35,986 bases of DNA, taken from positions 1 to 35,986 of the IMG/VR virus record IMGVR_UViG_3300029319_000184, one strand, 5' to 3'. The DNA comes from a virus. The translations under genes were made by a program, and so were the position numbers. The notes under the pieces are model-generated. The model had not been told where the DNA came from. It did not search any database and saw only the letters and a program-made list of their open reading frames with translations. This document shows, in pieces, positions 29,015-35,957 of this stretch (within the stretch, counting starts at the first letter, position 1; each line of letters opens with the position of its first letter).

Positions 29015-30438
29015 TAGTACTCCGGTGTCATTATTGAGAAGCCCTGCTCATGTGGTCGAACGTCCCAGTCACGTAGTGGTGACCGTCCGTTTGCAGCCAT
29101 GACTTCTCGGTTGGCTCTGTATACGTCTCTAAGGTTGACCGCATGGGGCTCTGGTCCAAAGTTCAAGCCCCAGTGCTCACACCCCAAAAGCAGAGACTTC
29201 TTTGCTTGCTCGTACTCAAGTCCTTCTCTTGGCGCGAGCGTTAGGTGTTGGCCCTTAAGTTGCTCAAGGATATTGTCATACGTACCCATACTAAGGTGCG
29301 CTAACCATGCGGCTACTGTGCCCTTTGGTAGGTCAAAGACCTTGGCTGCTGCCGCTGTGCCCACAAGTTTTGCATACTGTGCGACGAATGGTCTAAGCGC
29401 CAACTCTCCTTGCGCTGCGGTTATGGCACGGTAGTAGCCAAAGGTTGCTGCGCCATAATCAAAGTAAGAGTGACCATCGTACTCAGATATTTCATTTCTG
29501 CAAAGCAGGTCAAGAACAATCCCGTGTGCGATAACGAATGTCATTGTGACGAACGGGGTACCGTGCTGCTTTCCGTTCCTACTGTGGTATCCAAGTAGTC
29601 CGCCCTGAAGTATTCCCATCGCAGCGTCAAGGTCGTTAACGCTTCCGCCCACCTTAATCGTTCCACGTTTGAGGGCTTCAACCGCTTCCTCTTGAATCAT
29701 TCTTGAGATTAGACACTCACGGAGAACCTCCATCCTCGACACACACGTTCCGAGATAGCTAATCTTCCCGCCTCTCGTTACTGCATTACGAATGGCCATG
29801 TCGGAAAGTTTGCTGAGTTTCCCGCTGCGCCTTGCTTCGTCCCAATCTCTCATAAGAGACTGCTCTCCAATGTCGATAAGTTTGCGAGGCTCGAATGGCC
29901 CGTTCATCATCATGCGTGCAGCAATCTCATTTCCAGTAGACCTGAACTGTTTTGCGTACATCTTCCGAATACTACGAGGAAGCTTCGACACAACCTTACC
30001 GTTGGCTCGCTTGTACTCTCGGCCCTTCAGCATGGTGATTGAAAGGATAAACGGCTGGCTCTTGTCTGCGTTATTGATAACGTCAACCAACGTATTGATG
30101 TTGGGCATGGTTAAGCCGCCGCAAAAGTCTACGTGCGCCATGTTGTAATGAACGTTTGGGTTCTTCACTACAGAGCCAAGCTGGCCATGCATCACCTTCA
30201 TCCCTGGAAACCGTTGGCGACACCTGTCAACGCTATCCTTCTCCATGTCCACTGCGGTAATCTTGTCGTGGTCGATACCCCACCCATCGAGTGCGGACAT
30301 GTCACCACCATCACCAGCAAGAACGAGGATGCCGTCGTTGGTCATGTTGAGCCAGTTTGCGAAGTAGAACATCTGGTGCCACATTCGCAGTCTGGTGATT
30401 TTCTTGCCTGGACTGTCGCCCTTGTATGTGCTTGACAT
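29014..30438 (-). CDS. Methyltransferase-like protein with C-terminal HTH-like segment (474 aa)
   Basis: From the ATG at 30438, residues 37-46 (Ile-Leu-Val-Leu-Ala-Gly-Asp-Gly-Gly-Asp), 62-66 (Ala-Val-Asp-Met-Glu) and 103-108 (Val-Asp-Phe-Cys-Gly-Gly) follow the order of motifs I, II and IV of class I SAM-dependent methyltransferases. The glycine motif is not canonical, so the fold is inferred and activity unproven. Residues 358-382 (Ala-Ala-Lys-Val-Phe...Gly-Thr-Val-Ala-Ala-Trp-Leu) look like a helix-turn-helix. A DNA or RNA modifying enzyme is the best guess. The upstream 47-base gap holds tandem GGAG sites and an AGGTTACAGT motif. Confidence 0.5.
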   Translation of the reverse strand: MSSTYKGDSPGKKITRLRMWHQMFYFANWLNMTNDGILVLAGDGGDMSALDGWGIDHDKITAVDMEKDSVDRCRQRFPGMKVMHGQLGSVVKNPNVHYNMAHVDFCGGLTMPNINTLVDVINNADKSQPFILSITMLKGREYKRANGKVVSKLPRSIRKMYAKQFRSTGNEIAARMMMNGPFEPRKLIDIGEQSLMRDWDEARRSGKLSKLSDMAIRNAVTRGGKISYLGTCVSRMEVLRECLISRMIQEEAVEALKRGTIKVGGSVNDLDAAMGILQGGLLGYHSRNGKQHGTPFVTMTFVIAHGIVLDLLCRNEISEYDGHSYFDYGAATFGYYRAITAAQGELALRPFVAQYAKLVGTAAAAKVFDLPKGTVAAWLAHLSMGTYDNILEQLKGQHLTLAPREGLEYEQAKKSLLLGCEHWGLNFGPEPHAVNLRDVYRANREVMAANGRSPLRDWDVRPHEQGFSIMTPEY

Positions 30439-30485
30439 AGTGGTGTTGCTCCTCCTCTGTTGTGGTGTACTGTAACCTTTGTGGG

Positions 30486-30917
30486 CTACAAGGGTCGGAC
30501 AGATTCTGTCCGTCTCTGCTCTTGCATCCAAGCGCGAGCCTCTTTGCATTTGTCTCGGTAGTCTTTGGCCCAGTCAACGCACCGAGTAGATAGCTTGTCG
30601 CCATCGAAGTAGAACAACCCTGAGTCTATGGCCTGCTGTAGTGCCTCTTGATGACCGATGGGGTGATTCGATATGAGTCGAATATCGAACTCATACTCGC
30701 AGTCTTCGGTAGAGTCGATGGTGTACCAGTAGACCAACCTGTTGTTGATGTCTTGGCTTTTGTAGACATGGTACACCTCGTAGGTCAGGCCACCCTCGTT
30801 GTCGAAGTCCCGAAGGTCATTGTCTGGTGATAGGGCGCAGTGCGCCTCGATTTGTTCGAGAGTACACTGCACTCGAATCTCAAACGCCACCTCTGGCTCA
30901 ATCCATGCCATTGGCAT
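30486..30917 (-). CDS. Small acidic protein (143 aa)
   Basis: The start is the ATG at 30917 in a TGATG overlap with the preceding gene; a GTG one codon earlier is possible. The product is acidic with Tyr/Trp-rich strand segments (Tyr-Glu-Val-Tyr-His-Val-Tyr) in the middle and a basic helical end. It is not recognised. The junction sequence upstream is the recurring GGAGGTGAGTGATG. Confidence 0.5.
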   Translation of the reverse strand: MPMAWIEPEVAFEIRVQCTLEQIEAHCALSPDNDLRDFDNEGGLTYEVYHVYKSQDINNRLVYWYTIDSTEDCEYEFDIRLISNHPIGHQEALQQAIDSGLFYFDGDKLSTRCVDWAKDYRDKCKEARAWMQEQRRTESVRPL

Positions 30918-31108
30918 CACTCACCTCCTTCGCAGCAGTCTTCGCAAACAATCTCGTCATCCATTGGTGCCTTGGCCTCGCACAAGTGGCACACCTCTGG
31001 CCACATACAATCAGCGCACAGCCAACCGTTACCAGTCTCAGTCCGGTTAACGAACAAGCCTGAACCGGGTGCAGTTGATACGCTGCACTCTACACATAAG
31101 GCGTCCAT
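30917..31108 (-). CDS. Small Cys-rich zinc-finger-like protein (63 aa)
   Basis: The start is at the ATG at 31108 in a TAATG overlap. Four Cys-x-x-Cys pairs (Cys-Val-Glu-Cys, Cys-Ala-Asp-Cys, Cys-His-Leu-Cys and Cys-Glu-Asp-Cys) within 60 residues suggest two zinc sites. It ends in Gly-Gly-Glu because the frame reads through the next gene's ribosome site. It is not recognised. Confidence 0.55.
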   Translation of the reverse strand: MDALCVECSVSTAPGSGLFVNRTETGNGWLCADCMWPEVCHLCEAKAPMDDEIVCEDCCEGGE

Positions 31109-31398
31109 TACTCGCCTCCTTTGTTCCATTCGGAGTACAGATCGGTTTGGTCACCGAGCATCCTCCTGATTGTGCTCATCGTTTGCTCCAAGTCACAGAA
31201 GATCGCCAACCACTCGTCCGTTGTGTCCATGGCGTTCCGTGGTCGAGAGATATGCTTCAATGACGAAAACAACCCTTGCATATACATGAGCTGCTCAACC
31301 AGCTTTTGGTCAAGTGCAACACCGTACACATACTCTACTCCATCACGGATACCATCGAGAGGCTGTCCGTTCTCATCGCGAATCACATTGACAATCAT
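31108..31398 (-). CDS. Small acidic protein (96 aa)
   Basis: The product has an N-terminal beta-like segment followed by a long amphipathic helical region (residues 30-85) with Met-rich heptads. The TAA overlaps the next ATG, and the protein ends Lys-Gly-Gly-Glu. It is not recognised. Part of the coupled series 30486-34338. Confidence 0.5.
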   Translation of the reverse strand: MIVNVIRDENGQPLDGIRDGVEYVYGVALDQKLVEQLMYMQGLFSSLKHISRPRNAMDTTDEWLAIFCDLEQTMSTIRRMLGDQTDLYSEWNKGGE

Positions 31399-31592
31399 TA
31401 CTCACCTCCCTCGTAGACCACAGGGTCAGCATTGAACAGGGCCTTGCGAGCATCGCACCATACACACTTGGTGTCGCTTGATGCACACTTTGGGTCGCCA
31501 GCTTCATCTTCATCGAAGCATGTCCAGTTGTACTGAGCGCCTACACCGCACAGGTTACCAAGCGCCGTTATTAGATGTTCTGTTTTCGTCAT
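31398..31592 (-). CDS. Small Cys-containing acidic protein (64 aa)
   Basis: I place the start at the ATG at 31592; a GTG one codon earlier is in frame. Five Cys include Cys-Val-Trp-Cys near residue 43, so a single zinc site is possible. It ends in Tyr-Glu-Gly-Gly-Glu from reading the GGAGGTGAG of the next ribosome site. It is not recognised. Confidence 0.5.
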   Translation of the reverse strand: MTKTEHLITALGNLCGVGAQYNWTCFDEDEAGDPKCASSDTKCVWCDARKALFNADPVVYEGGE

Positions 31593-31595
31593 CAC

Positions 31596-31823
31596 TCACC
31601 TCTCCGCCGGGTAGCCGGTGTCGTTCATTATGCTGACACGTTCAGGGTTCAACTCATGCATCATTATGCCTATGTACCCACGGTCTTCGTCGCTTCCGCC
31701 GTGCCTTTCTGCTTCGTCCGCAGCATCTTCGGCATCGCCAATCGTGCTGTATGTTCCAAGCACATTGTACTGTGTGCCATTATCTTGTGACCATTCTCGG
31801 ATTACTTGGTAGACGTAGGTCAT
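31596..31823 (-). CDS. Small acidic protein (75 aa)
   Basis: The start is the ATG at 31823 in TGATG. The product is acidic, with a beta-type N-terminus (Tyr-Val-Tyr-Gln-Val-Ile) and an Asp/Glu/Ala-rich helix. Here the downstream ribosome site is read in another frame, so the end is Ala-Glu-Arg rather than Gly-Gly-Glu, and its TGA is the one inside GGTGAG. It is not recognised. Confidence 0.5.
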   Translation of the reverse strand: MTYVYQVIREWSQDNGTQYNVLGTYSTIGDAEDAADEAERHGGSDEDRGYIGIMMHELNPERVSIMNDTGYPAER

Positions 31824-32128
31824 CACTCACCTTCCTTGCATTCATGGTCCGCATCCAAGTCGTGTGACTCGTCGCAGTGTACGCATACAGCAAGTTCGTT
31901 ATTGTCGAAGTTTTCCAACAGGATTTCTACGTCCTCTTTGGAAGGGACACCGTCGCCGTTGTCGTGCCAGGGGTCGCCGGGGTTCAGGAGCCTGCCCGTG
32001 TGGAAGCAGAACATGTCGTAGTACCTGTCGGGGTCGTCCTCGGCACGCATGCCGAACTTCCAGTTGAGCACCACGTTGACGCGGCGACTGTATGGATACC
32101 TGTATCGTATGACTACTGCGCTTGGCAT
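31823..32128 (-). CDS. Small protein with late Cys/His cluster (101 aa)
   Basis: A basic, Tyr/Arg-rich N-terminal third is followed by an acidic part. Residues 80-97 hold Cys-Val-His-Cys, His and Cys, a possible zinc site. It ends Lys-Glu-Gly-Glu from the next ribosome site. By eye the gene is locally G+C-rich around 31950-32050. It is not recognised. Confidence 0.5.
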   Translation of the reverse strand: MPSAVVIRYRYPYSRRVNVVLNWKFGMRAEDDPDRYYDMFCFHTGRLLNPGDPWHDNGDGVPSKEDVEILLENFDNNELAVCVHCDESHDLDADHECKEGE

Positions 32129-32331
32129 TACTCACCTCCCTGTGACTCAACAAGTGCATCCTCAAACTCAGACTCCAACCACTCTGCGTCTGCGATAAAC
32201 GATTCGTCGTCGCGTTCGTACTGAGCGCAAGTAGTGTGGATGAACTGTTGGTATATGTCGTCAGCCGACAATGTTTCCCATACAATGTGGGCCAGAATCT
32301 TGCGGTTCTTTTCGTTGTTTGCCTTGTTCAT
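32128..32331 (-). CDS. Small acidic helical protein (67 aa)
   Basis: The 67-residue, mostly helical product has a basic first ten residues and an acidic rest, ending Ser-Gln-Gly-Gly-Glu through the next ribosome site. Its own upstream junction differs from the series (AGGTAGGTAAACAATG). It is not recognised. Confidence 0.5.
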   Translation of the reverse strand: MNKANNEKNRKILAHIVWETLSADDIYQQFIHTTCAQYERDDESFIADAEWLESEFEDALVESQGGE

Positions 32332-32334
32332 TGT

Positions 32335-32760
32335 TTACCTACCTGTTGTGCCGTAAGGACCATGACCTACACCGGTATGACCGTAGTGGTATCGTTTGCG
32401 GTCAGGGTCGCGTTGATACTCAGATGGGTCTGCTGTGCCATGCACAACCAATCCTTCGTTGTCTTCCCATATACGCACATGAGTCCAGTTCTTACTGCTC
32501 TCAGCACTTTTGCCTGTATACATGACATCAAACTCGTAGACCGTCTGGTACTGGCCACATGCTCGTCTGGTTTTGTCGTACCGCATACCGCCAGTCTTTT
32601 CAGTGATTATGCCTTCTTTGGTGTACGAATAAGGCTCAACCCATTTATTCATTTCGCCTGAACCATCGTCGCTGTACCACCAGTGACCTTGAGTAGTACC
32701 AGTCCATGTCACGATGGCTCCAACGTGTAAGCGTGTGTATGGGTTCTTCTTTTTATTCAT
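32335..32760 (-). CDS. Trp/Tyr-rich basic protein (141 aa)
   Basis: Beta-type segments dominate (Gly-Ala-Ile-Val-Thr-Trp, His-Trp-Trp-Tyr), with an acidic loop and a His/Gly-rich tail. The start follows a GAGGTG ribosome site. It is not recognised. The short gap upstream (47 bases) holds no evident promoter. Confidence 0.5.
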   Translation of the reverse strand: MNKKKNPYTRLHVGAIVTWTGTTQGHWWYSDDGSGEMNKWVEPYSYTKEGIITEKTGGMRYDKTRRACGQYQTVYEFDVMYTGKSAESSKNWTHVRIWEDNEGLVVHGTADPSEYQRDPDRKRYHYGHTGVGHGPYGTTGR

Positions 32761-32807
32761 TGTTCACCTCAATGACGTTTGTTGTCTACGTAGATAACAC
32801 TTGGTGT

Positions 32808-33506
32808 TTATTTATTATTCCCAAGCTGCTTACGATTTCCGCTACTACCGACACCAGCATTGAGCCTGACGTTGCGGCCAGCGGAGTACCCAGCACTGTT
32901 GTAGCCGTAGTTAGTTGAAGTCCCGGCTCGGAATGAGTAGTTGTCTTTGACCCACTCATCTACCTTCTGCTTGCGACTACGAACCAGCGCGAACCCTTCA
33001 GCGTTCTCGGACTGGGTGTCCCTGCGAATATCCTTCAGCTTGCTGTTCAGCCCTGTGACTGCGCTGCGACGGAAGTTGTTGCCCAGCATCTTCTTTGTGC
33101 CACGGTCCCACTCGTCAAGGTTGTTGACGTAGCGTCGAGCCTCCGTTTCAATCTGTCGCTCACAGATGTCATACAGATACTTGAGTAGCTCGATGTCGGT
33201 GCGGTGACCGTACATGCTGATGTGCTGACCGAAGCCCTTGTGGGAAGTGTAGGCAACCTGACAGTTGCAGTGAACACCCAGCGTGGATGCGAGCAGACGA
33301 CGCCAGACGCTGACGCGAACCCGCATGTCCTGCTTCTCCATGGGGTCATGCTCGACTTCCTTGTCAAGGTTGATGCTGGCCATTTCGATGGCGTGTGCTG
33401 CCATCATTCGACTGGCAAGTCTGGCGGCAGTCTCACCTTCTGGTGTGCCGTCTTGGTCTTGAGATAGGCGCAGTAGCTTTTCAATCTTTGCGATGATGGG
33501 GTTCAT
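32808..33506 (-). CDS. DUF2786-like protein (232 aa)
   Basis: The N-terminus Lys-Ile-Glu-Lys-Leu-Leu-Arg-Leu-Ser...Glu-Gly-Glu-Thr-Ala-Ala...Met-Ala-Ala-His-Ala-Ile matches DUF2786 as I remember it: a short helical domain found in phage and bacterial proteins. A second folded region (65-160) carries Trp-Arg-Arg-Leu-Leu and His-Cys-Asn-Cys, and the tail is a Tyr/Gly/Ser/Asn-rich low-complexity region. The function of the family is unknown. The start lies in a TAATG overlap with the 33506-33673 gene. Confidence 0.6.
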   Translation of the reverse strand: MNPIIAKIEKLLRLSQDQDGTPEGETAARLASRMMAAHAIEMASINLDKEVEHDPMEKQDMRVRVSVWRRLLASTLGVHCNCQVAYTSHKGFGQHISMYGHRTDIELLKYLYDICERQIETEARRYVNNLDEWDRGTKKMLGNNFRRSAVTGLNSKLKDIRRDTQSENAEGFALVRSRKQKVDEWVKDNYSFRAGTSTNYGYNSAGYSAGRNVRLNAGVGSSGNRKQLGNNK

Positions 33507-33673
33507 TACTTACCCTCCTCTTTGAACGTTTCCCAAACCTCATGGGCTCGGTCGAATAGTTCATTCAACTCATGTTGTTCAAGGTCCATTTCTGAGCACA
33601 CTGCGTCAGCATCAAAGTTCTCTTGTGTCGCCGCAATCTCGCACAGCAATCTGGCAAACTGTATTCTGTCCAT
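33506..33673 (-). CDS. Small acidic protein, 55 aa
   Basis: This short gene is defined by recurring junctions at both ends: TGATG at 33673 with GGAGGTGAG upstream, and TAATG at 33506. The product is acidic and helical, with a Cys at 11 and 26, ending Lys-Glu-Glu-Gly-Lys. It is not recognised, but the two coupled junctions and unbroken frame make it convincing. Confidence 0.6.
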   Translation of the reverse strand: MDRIQFARLLCEIAATQENFDADAVCSEMDLEQHELNELFDRAHEVWETFKEEGK

Positions 33674-34338
33674 CACTCACCTCCTTCAGGTTTCACGGGG
33701 TTCAAGTCATCACTGAGTTTGTCCATCGCATCGTTGGTGCGCTGGTAGTCTGCTGCTTCCTCCTCATCGCACTTGTCGCGATAGGCGCTGAACTCTTTGT
33801 ATGTGCAAGAGTCGAGGGTGAACCCAGCCTCCAGCATTTCTTCAGACGACAGCTTTCGGAACGATTCCTCAGAGCCAGTGGTTGGCCACTGCTGTGCCTC
33901 AGTGCGAGCGCCACCTGTGTGTGCGTCCTTTGCATCTTCGATGATGCGCTTGGTCAGTGCAGTAGAGAACTCTGACTGGTCGCTGGCAAGGAACGTCTCG
34001 AAGTGCCGAATCATTTCTCCCAGAGCATCCCGCAGCCTATCGTCTGGTGACGGCTTGATGTCGTCATAGAAGGTGCGCGCCCCCATGGCTTCACCGTAGA
34101 TGGACGCCAGTTCCAGAACGTTCATGTCCCAGCACTGAAGGTTGCCCGTGTCCAGTTGACACAGGTGGTGCCACAGATTGTGGATAGAGTCTGCCAGATT
34201 CTCCAAGTATTTGGTATCGGCATACTCCCGGCACGGAAGACCAGCGTTGATGAGAATCCTCAGAATGTAGGACGCTCGACTGTCAAGGTGCTCATGGATG
34301 CGCTCAAGATTATCGAGGGCGTGTTTCTTATTAGACAT
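33673..34338 (-). CDS. Unknown helical protein (221 aa)
   Basis: I chose the ATG at 34338 with GGAG nine bases upstream; the longer frame extends into the previous gene. The product is strongly helical and charged (His-Leu-Asp-Ser-Arg-Ala, Leu-Trp-His-His-Leu-Cys), with an acidic C-terminal third ending Pro-Glu-Gly-Gly-Glu. There is no membrane segment. It is not recognised. It is the first gene downstream of which the recurring overlapping junctions begin. Confidence 0.5.
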   Translation of the reverse strand: MSNKKHALDNLERIHEHLDSRASYILRILINAGLPCREYADTKYLENLADSIHNLWHHLCQLDTGNLQCWDMNVLELASIYGEAMGARTFYDDIKPSPDDRLRDALGEMIRHFETFLASDQSEFSTALTKRIIEDAKDAHTGGARTEAQQWPTTGSEESFRKLSSEEMLEAGFTLDSCTYKEFSAYRDKCDEEEAADYQRTNDAMDKLSDDLNPVKPEGGE

Positions 34339-34351
34339 GGGTGATTTCTCC

Positions 34352-34708
34352 TTACCCGTAGATGACACTGCCGAAGCAGGCCTGTTGAATGATGGCATCC
34401 GCGATGTCGGAACCGACCTCGGATGAGTCGCCTTTGACCACAAGATACCGGATTGCATCTTGGTAGTAGTTGTTGAGTGGCTGCTTGACATGAAGGTCAA
34501 GTACAGCCTGCTCCACCTTGGCAAGACTCAAAGCATACTCTTTGGAGTCTTCGGCATCAGTGATGAAGTACGTCAAGTACTTGCCACCCTCGCCAGTGTT
34601 ATCGACAAGTTTCTTGCTTGCCCAGTAGCTGATACCTTCAGCAGCCATATCGACGATTGTCTCAAAGTCTGGTTGCGAAAGGTTGAATGTGATGATTGCG
34701 TTGGCCAT
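34352..34708 (-). CDS. First gene of the long early operon (118 aa)
   Basis: The soluble product has mixed helix and strand content (Ile-Ile-Thr-Phe-Asn-Leu, Tyr-Leu-Thr-Tyr-Phe-Ile). It lies about 280 bases downstream of the 34994 promoter. The ribosome site is weak (AAGGAAA, long spacing). It is not recognised. As the first gene after the control region it may be an early takeover protein, which is inference. Confidence 0.5.
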   Translation of the reverse strand: MANAIITFNLSQPDFETIVDMAAEGISYWASKKLVDNTGEGGKYLTYFITDAEDSKEYALSLAKVEQAVLDLHVKQPLNNYYQDAIRYLVVKGDSSEVGSDIADAIIQQACFGSVIYG

Positions 34709-34874
34709 AGTAGTGCTTGTTTCCTTATCTGAATAATGGCGAGCGGTTCCCAGTGGTATGCTCGACCTGCCTTGTGATTGGCGTTGAGGGTGTCCTGTGT
34801 GGTATTAGAAGGTAACCTATATCGAATAACTGGGCAAGTATTTTCTGTGATAAAGGTGGATTGTCCAGAGCAGT

Positions 34875-34887
34875 GGGACAGTGTCCC
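34875..34887. promoter_or_regulatory. GGGACA-G-TGTCCC palindrome
   Basis: A perfect inverted repeat with 6-base arms lies 107 bases downstream of the leftward promoter -10. Its half-site is the unit repeated elsewhere in this region. Confidence 0.5.
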
Positions 34888-34993
34888 TCATGGGGGGACG
34901 GGGTAAAAATGTAGCTTGAACCTGTGCTTTCTCTACTGTCCCTCTTGTCCCTACCTTCTTCTATAAAAGGGTAAAGAGTAAAGAGAATATATA

Positions 34994-35021
34994 AAGATAG
35001 CATAATAATACTGTGTATCAA
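34994..35021 (-). promoter_or_regulatory. Promoter of the long leftward operon
   Basis: On the minus strand, TTGATA (35021-35016), 16 bases and TATCTT (34999-34994), with TG in the extended -10 position, form a strong candidate. The -10 matches that of the exonuclease promoter at 17376. The predicted leader is about 280 bases. Confidence 0.6.
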
Positions 35022-35069
35022 TAGGGTTATATAGGGGAGAGTGGGGACAGGGGGACAGGTAGGGACAGC

Positions 35070-35513
35070 CTACTCCTCAGGCTTCACGTAAATCAAAGGC
35101 TCTATGATTCCGGTGGGATGGCATAGTATGTACAGAATGACACCCTCATCCTCCCAGTACTTGGTCAGCAGGGAGCACCATGACTGTAGAATGTCGATGG
35201 TGTACCGCTTGATGCCAGTGGACCCACGGAGCCAGTTATACACTTGTGGTGGACGCTCACCCAGTGCTCGCGCAAACGAGTCCACACTGTGGCTACGGTT
35301 GAGTCGTTGCTCAATCTCACGATACAGTACAAAGATGCGTAGACCTCCAGCCTGAACCTCGGACTTGATGAATGAACCAGTCAGATGACCATCCACCTCG
35401 CGGTAGAACTGTTCAACCTCTTGAACCGTGTACGGACGAAGGGACGGACTTGTCCTCTCAAGCATGCGGCGGAAACGATGCCATGGTCTTGCCTGTTTAT
35501 AGTTGTCGCTCAT
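35070..35513 (-). CDS. HTH DNA-binding protein (147 aa)
   Basis: Residues 80-108 fit a helix-turn-helix: Ser-Phe-Ala-Arg-Ala-Leu-Gly-Glu-Arg-Pro-Pro-Gln-Val-Tyr-Asn-Trp-Leu-Arg-Gly. The N-terminal part is basic and the C-terminal part hydrophobic (Ile-Leu-Tyr-Ile-Leu), probably for dimerisation. It lies directly beside the GGGACAG array and upstream of the long operon, so it may regulate the 34994 promoter or act at the candidate origin. AAGG precedes the ATG at 35513, and a palindrome lies just upstream. There is no peptidase domain of the LexA/CI type. Confidence 0.6.
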   Translation of the reverse strand: MSDNYKQARPWHRFRRMLERTSPSLRPYTVQEVEQFYREVDGHLTGSFIKSEVQAGGLRIFVLYREIEQRLNRSHSVDSFARALGERPPQVYNWLRGSTGIKRYTIDILQSWCSLLTKYWEDEGVILYILCHPTGIIEPLIYVKPEE

Positions 35514-35529
35514 TGGATACCTTATTCGA

Positions 35530-35547
35530 TTATCGGGGCTTCGATAA
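35530..35547. promoter_or_regulatory. Palindrome between divergent genes
   Basis: TTATCG and CGATAA are perfect inverted halves around GGGCTT, 17 bases upstream of the HTH gene. It is a likely autoregulatory site. No convincing -10/-35 pair was found for either strand here. Confidence 0.4.
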
Positions 35548-35608
35548 CATTGAAACTCAACAAGTTTCGCCTTGGATAGACCCTTACGATTTTAGTGGGG
35601 GAGAAGTT

Positions 35609-35812
35609 GTGCGCGCCGTCTGTGCAAATGTCGCCCCTTCCACAATGGTGTCCGCCGTGTTGGCTTCAGCCAGAATGGCAGGTTTAACCTGCGATATGCG
35701 CGTTCGTCAAAGATTGGAGAGGGCCGGGAACCCGAAAACCGAGTCCCAAAAGAGTGTGTCTACCCGGCGTTCACTCCGTAGAGTACTACGCCACAAGCGA
35801 AAGGTCAAGTGA
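35609..35812 (+). CDS. Possible small basic protein, GTG start (67 aa)
   Basis: GTG at 35609 is preceded by GGGGGAG at 35597-35603, a strong ribosome site. The 67-residue product has an Ala/Val-rich first part, then a strongly basic end (Arg-Arg-Ser-Leu-Arg-Arg-Val-Leu-Arg-His-Lys-Arg-Lys-Val-Lys), as in small nucleic-acid-binding proteins. It is divergent from the HTH gene. The in-frame ATG at 35372 would overlap the HTH gene on the other strand and is rejected. It could also be a chance frame. Confidence 0.35.
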   Translation: MRAVCANVAPSTMVSAVLASARMAGLTCDMRVRQRLERAGNPKTESQKSVSTRRSLRRVLRHKRKVK

Positions 35813-35892
35813 TTTTATGGCGCGGTAACCAATGGGCAGTCGCTATTAGTGTGTCAGCCCCGTTGCCGCGTGCGATTACACCCAGCACAGGG

Positions 35893-35908
35893 GCGCGCGC
35901 GTGTGTGT
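35893..35908. other. Alternating purine-pyrimidine tract
   Basis: Sixteen bases of strict GC/GT alternation lie in the non-coding right end. Such tracts can adopt left-handed DNA under supercoiling; no role is shown. Confidence 0.4.
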
Positions 35909-35914
35909 TCAGGA

Positions 35915-35938
35915 GGCTGATAGGGCGAACCTTCAGCC
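35915..35938 (+). other. Hairpin near right edge
   Basis: GGCTGA pairs with TCAGCC, and inner AGG pairs with CCT around a GCGAA loop, with one bulged T. No T-run follows, so it is unlikely to be an intrinsic terminator. It could be a leader structure of the gene starting at 35958. Confidence 0.4.
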
Positions 35939-35957
35939 GACTCAGGTGACGAGCCGG

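Larger units (their letters stand above)
34875..35068. repeat. GGGACAG iteron-like array
   Basis: Copies of GGGACA(G) or its complement start at 34875, 34882 (complement), 34936 (complement), 34945 (complement, TTGTCCC), 35044, 35052 and 35062. The last three are direct repeats spaced 8 and 10 bases. The array surrounds the AT-rich promoter segment. It could bind the 35070 HTH product or a replication initiator. Confidence 0.55.
34709..35069. other. Non-coding control region, candidate origin
   Basis: There is no convincing gene; a 98-codon frame here lacks a ribosome site and crosses the promoter. The region holds a promoter (34994-35021), a 13-base palindrome (34875-34887), direct and inverted GGGACAG motifs, and an AT-rich stretch of about 70 bases (34960-35035). 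Repeats flanking an AT-rich region are the usual layout of an origin, but this is inference. Confidence 0.5.

Noticed and set aside
34725-35021. 98-codon minus-strand frame in the control region
   Set aside because: It has no ribosome site, begins at the promoter -35, covers the palindrome, and has low-complexity codon use unlike neighbouring genes.
35372-35608. N-terminal part of the long + frame 35372-35812
   Set aside because: It overlaps the HTH gene on the opposite strand; only the part after the GTG at 35609 has a ribosome site.
35813-35957. Possible tRNA or small RNA at the right edge
   Set aside because: A hairpin is present but no cloverleaf, anticodon arm or CCA end could be formed.
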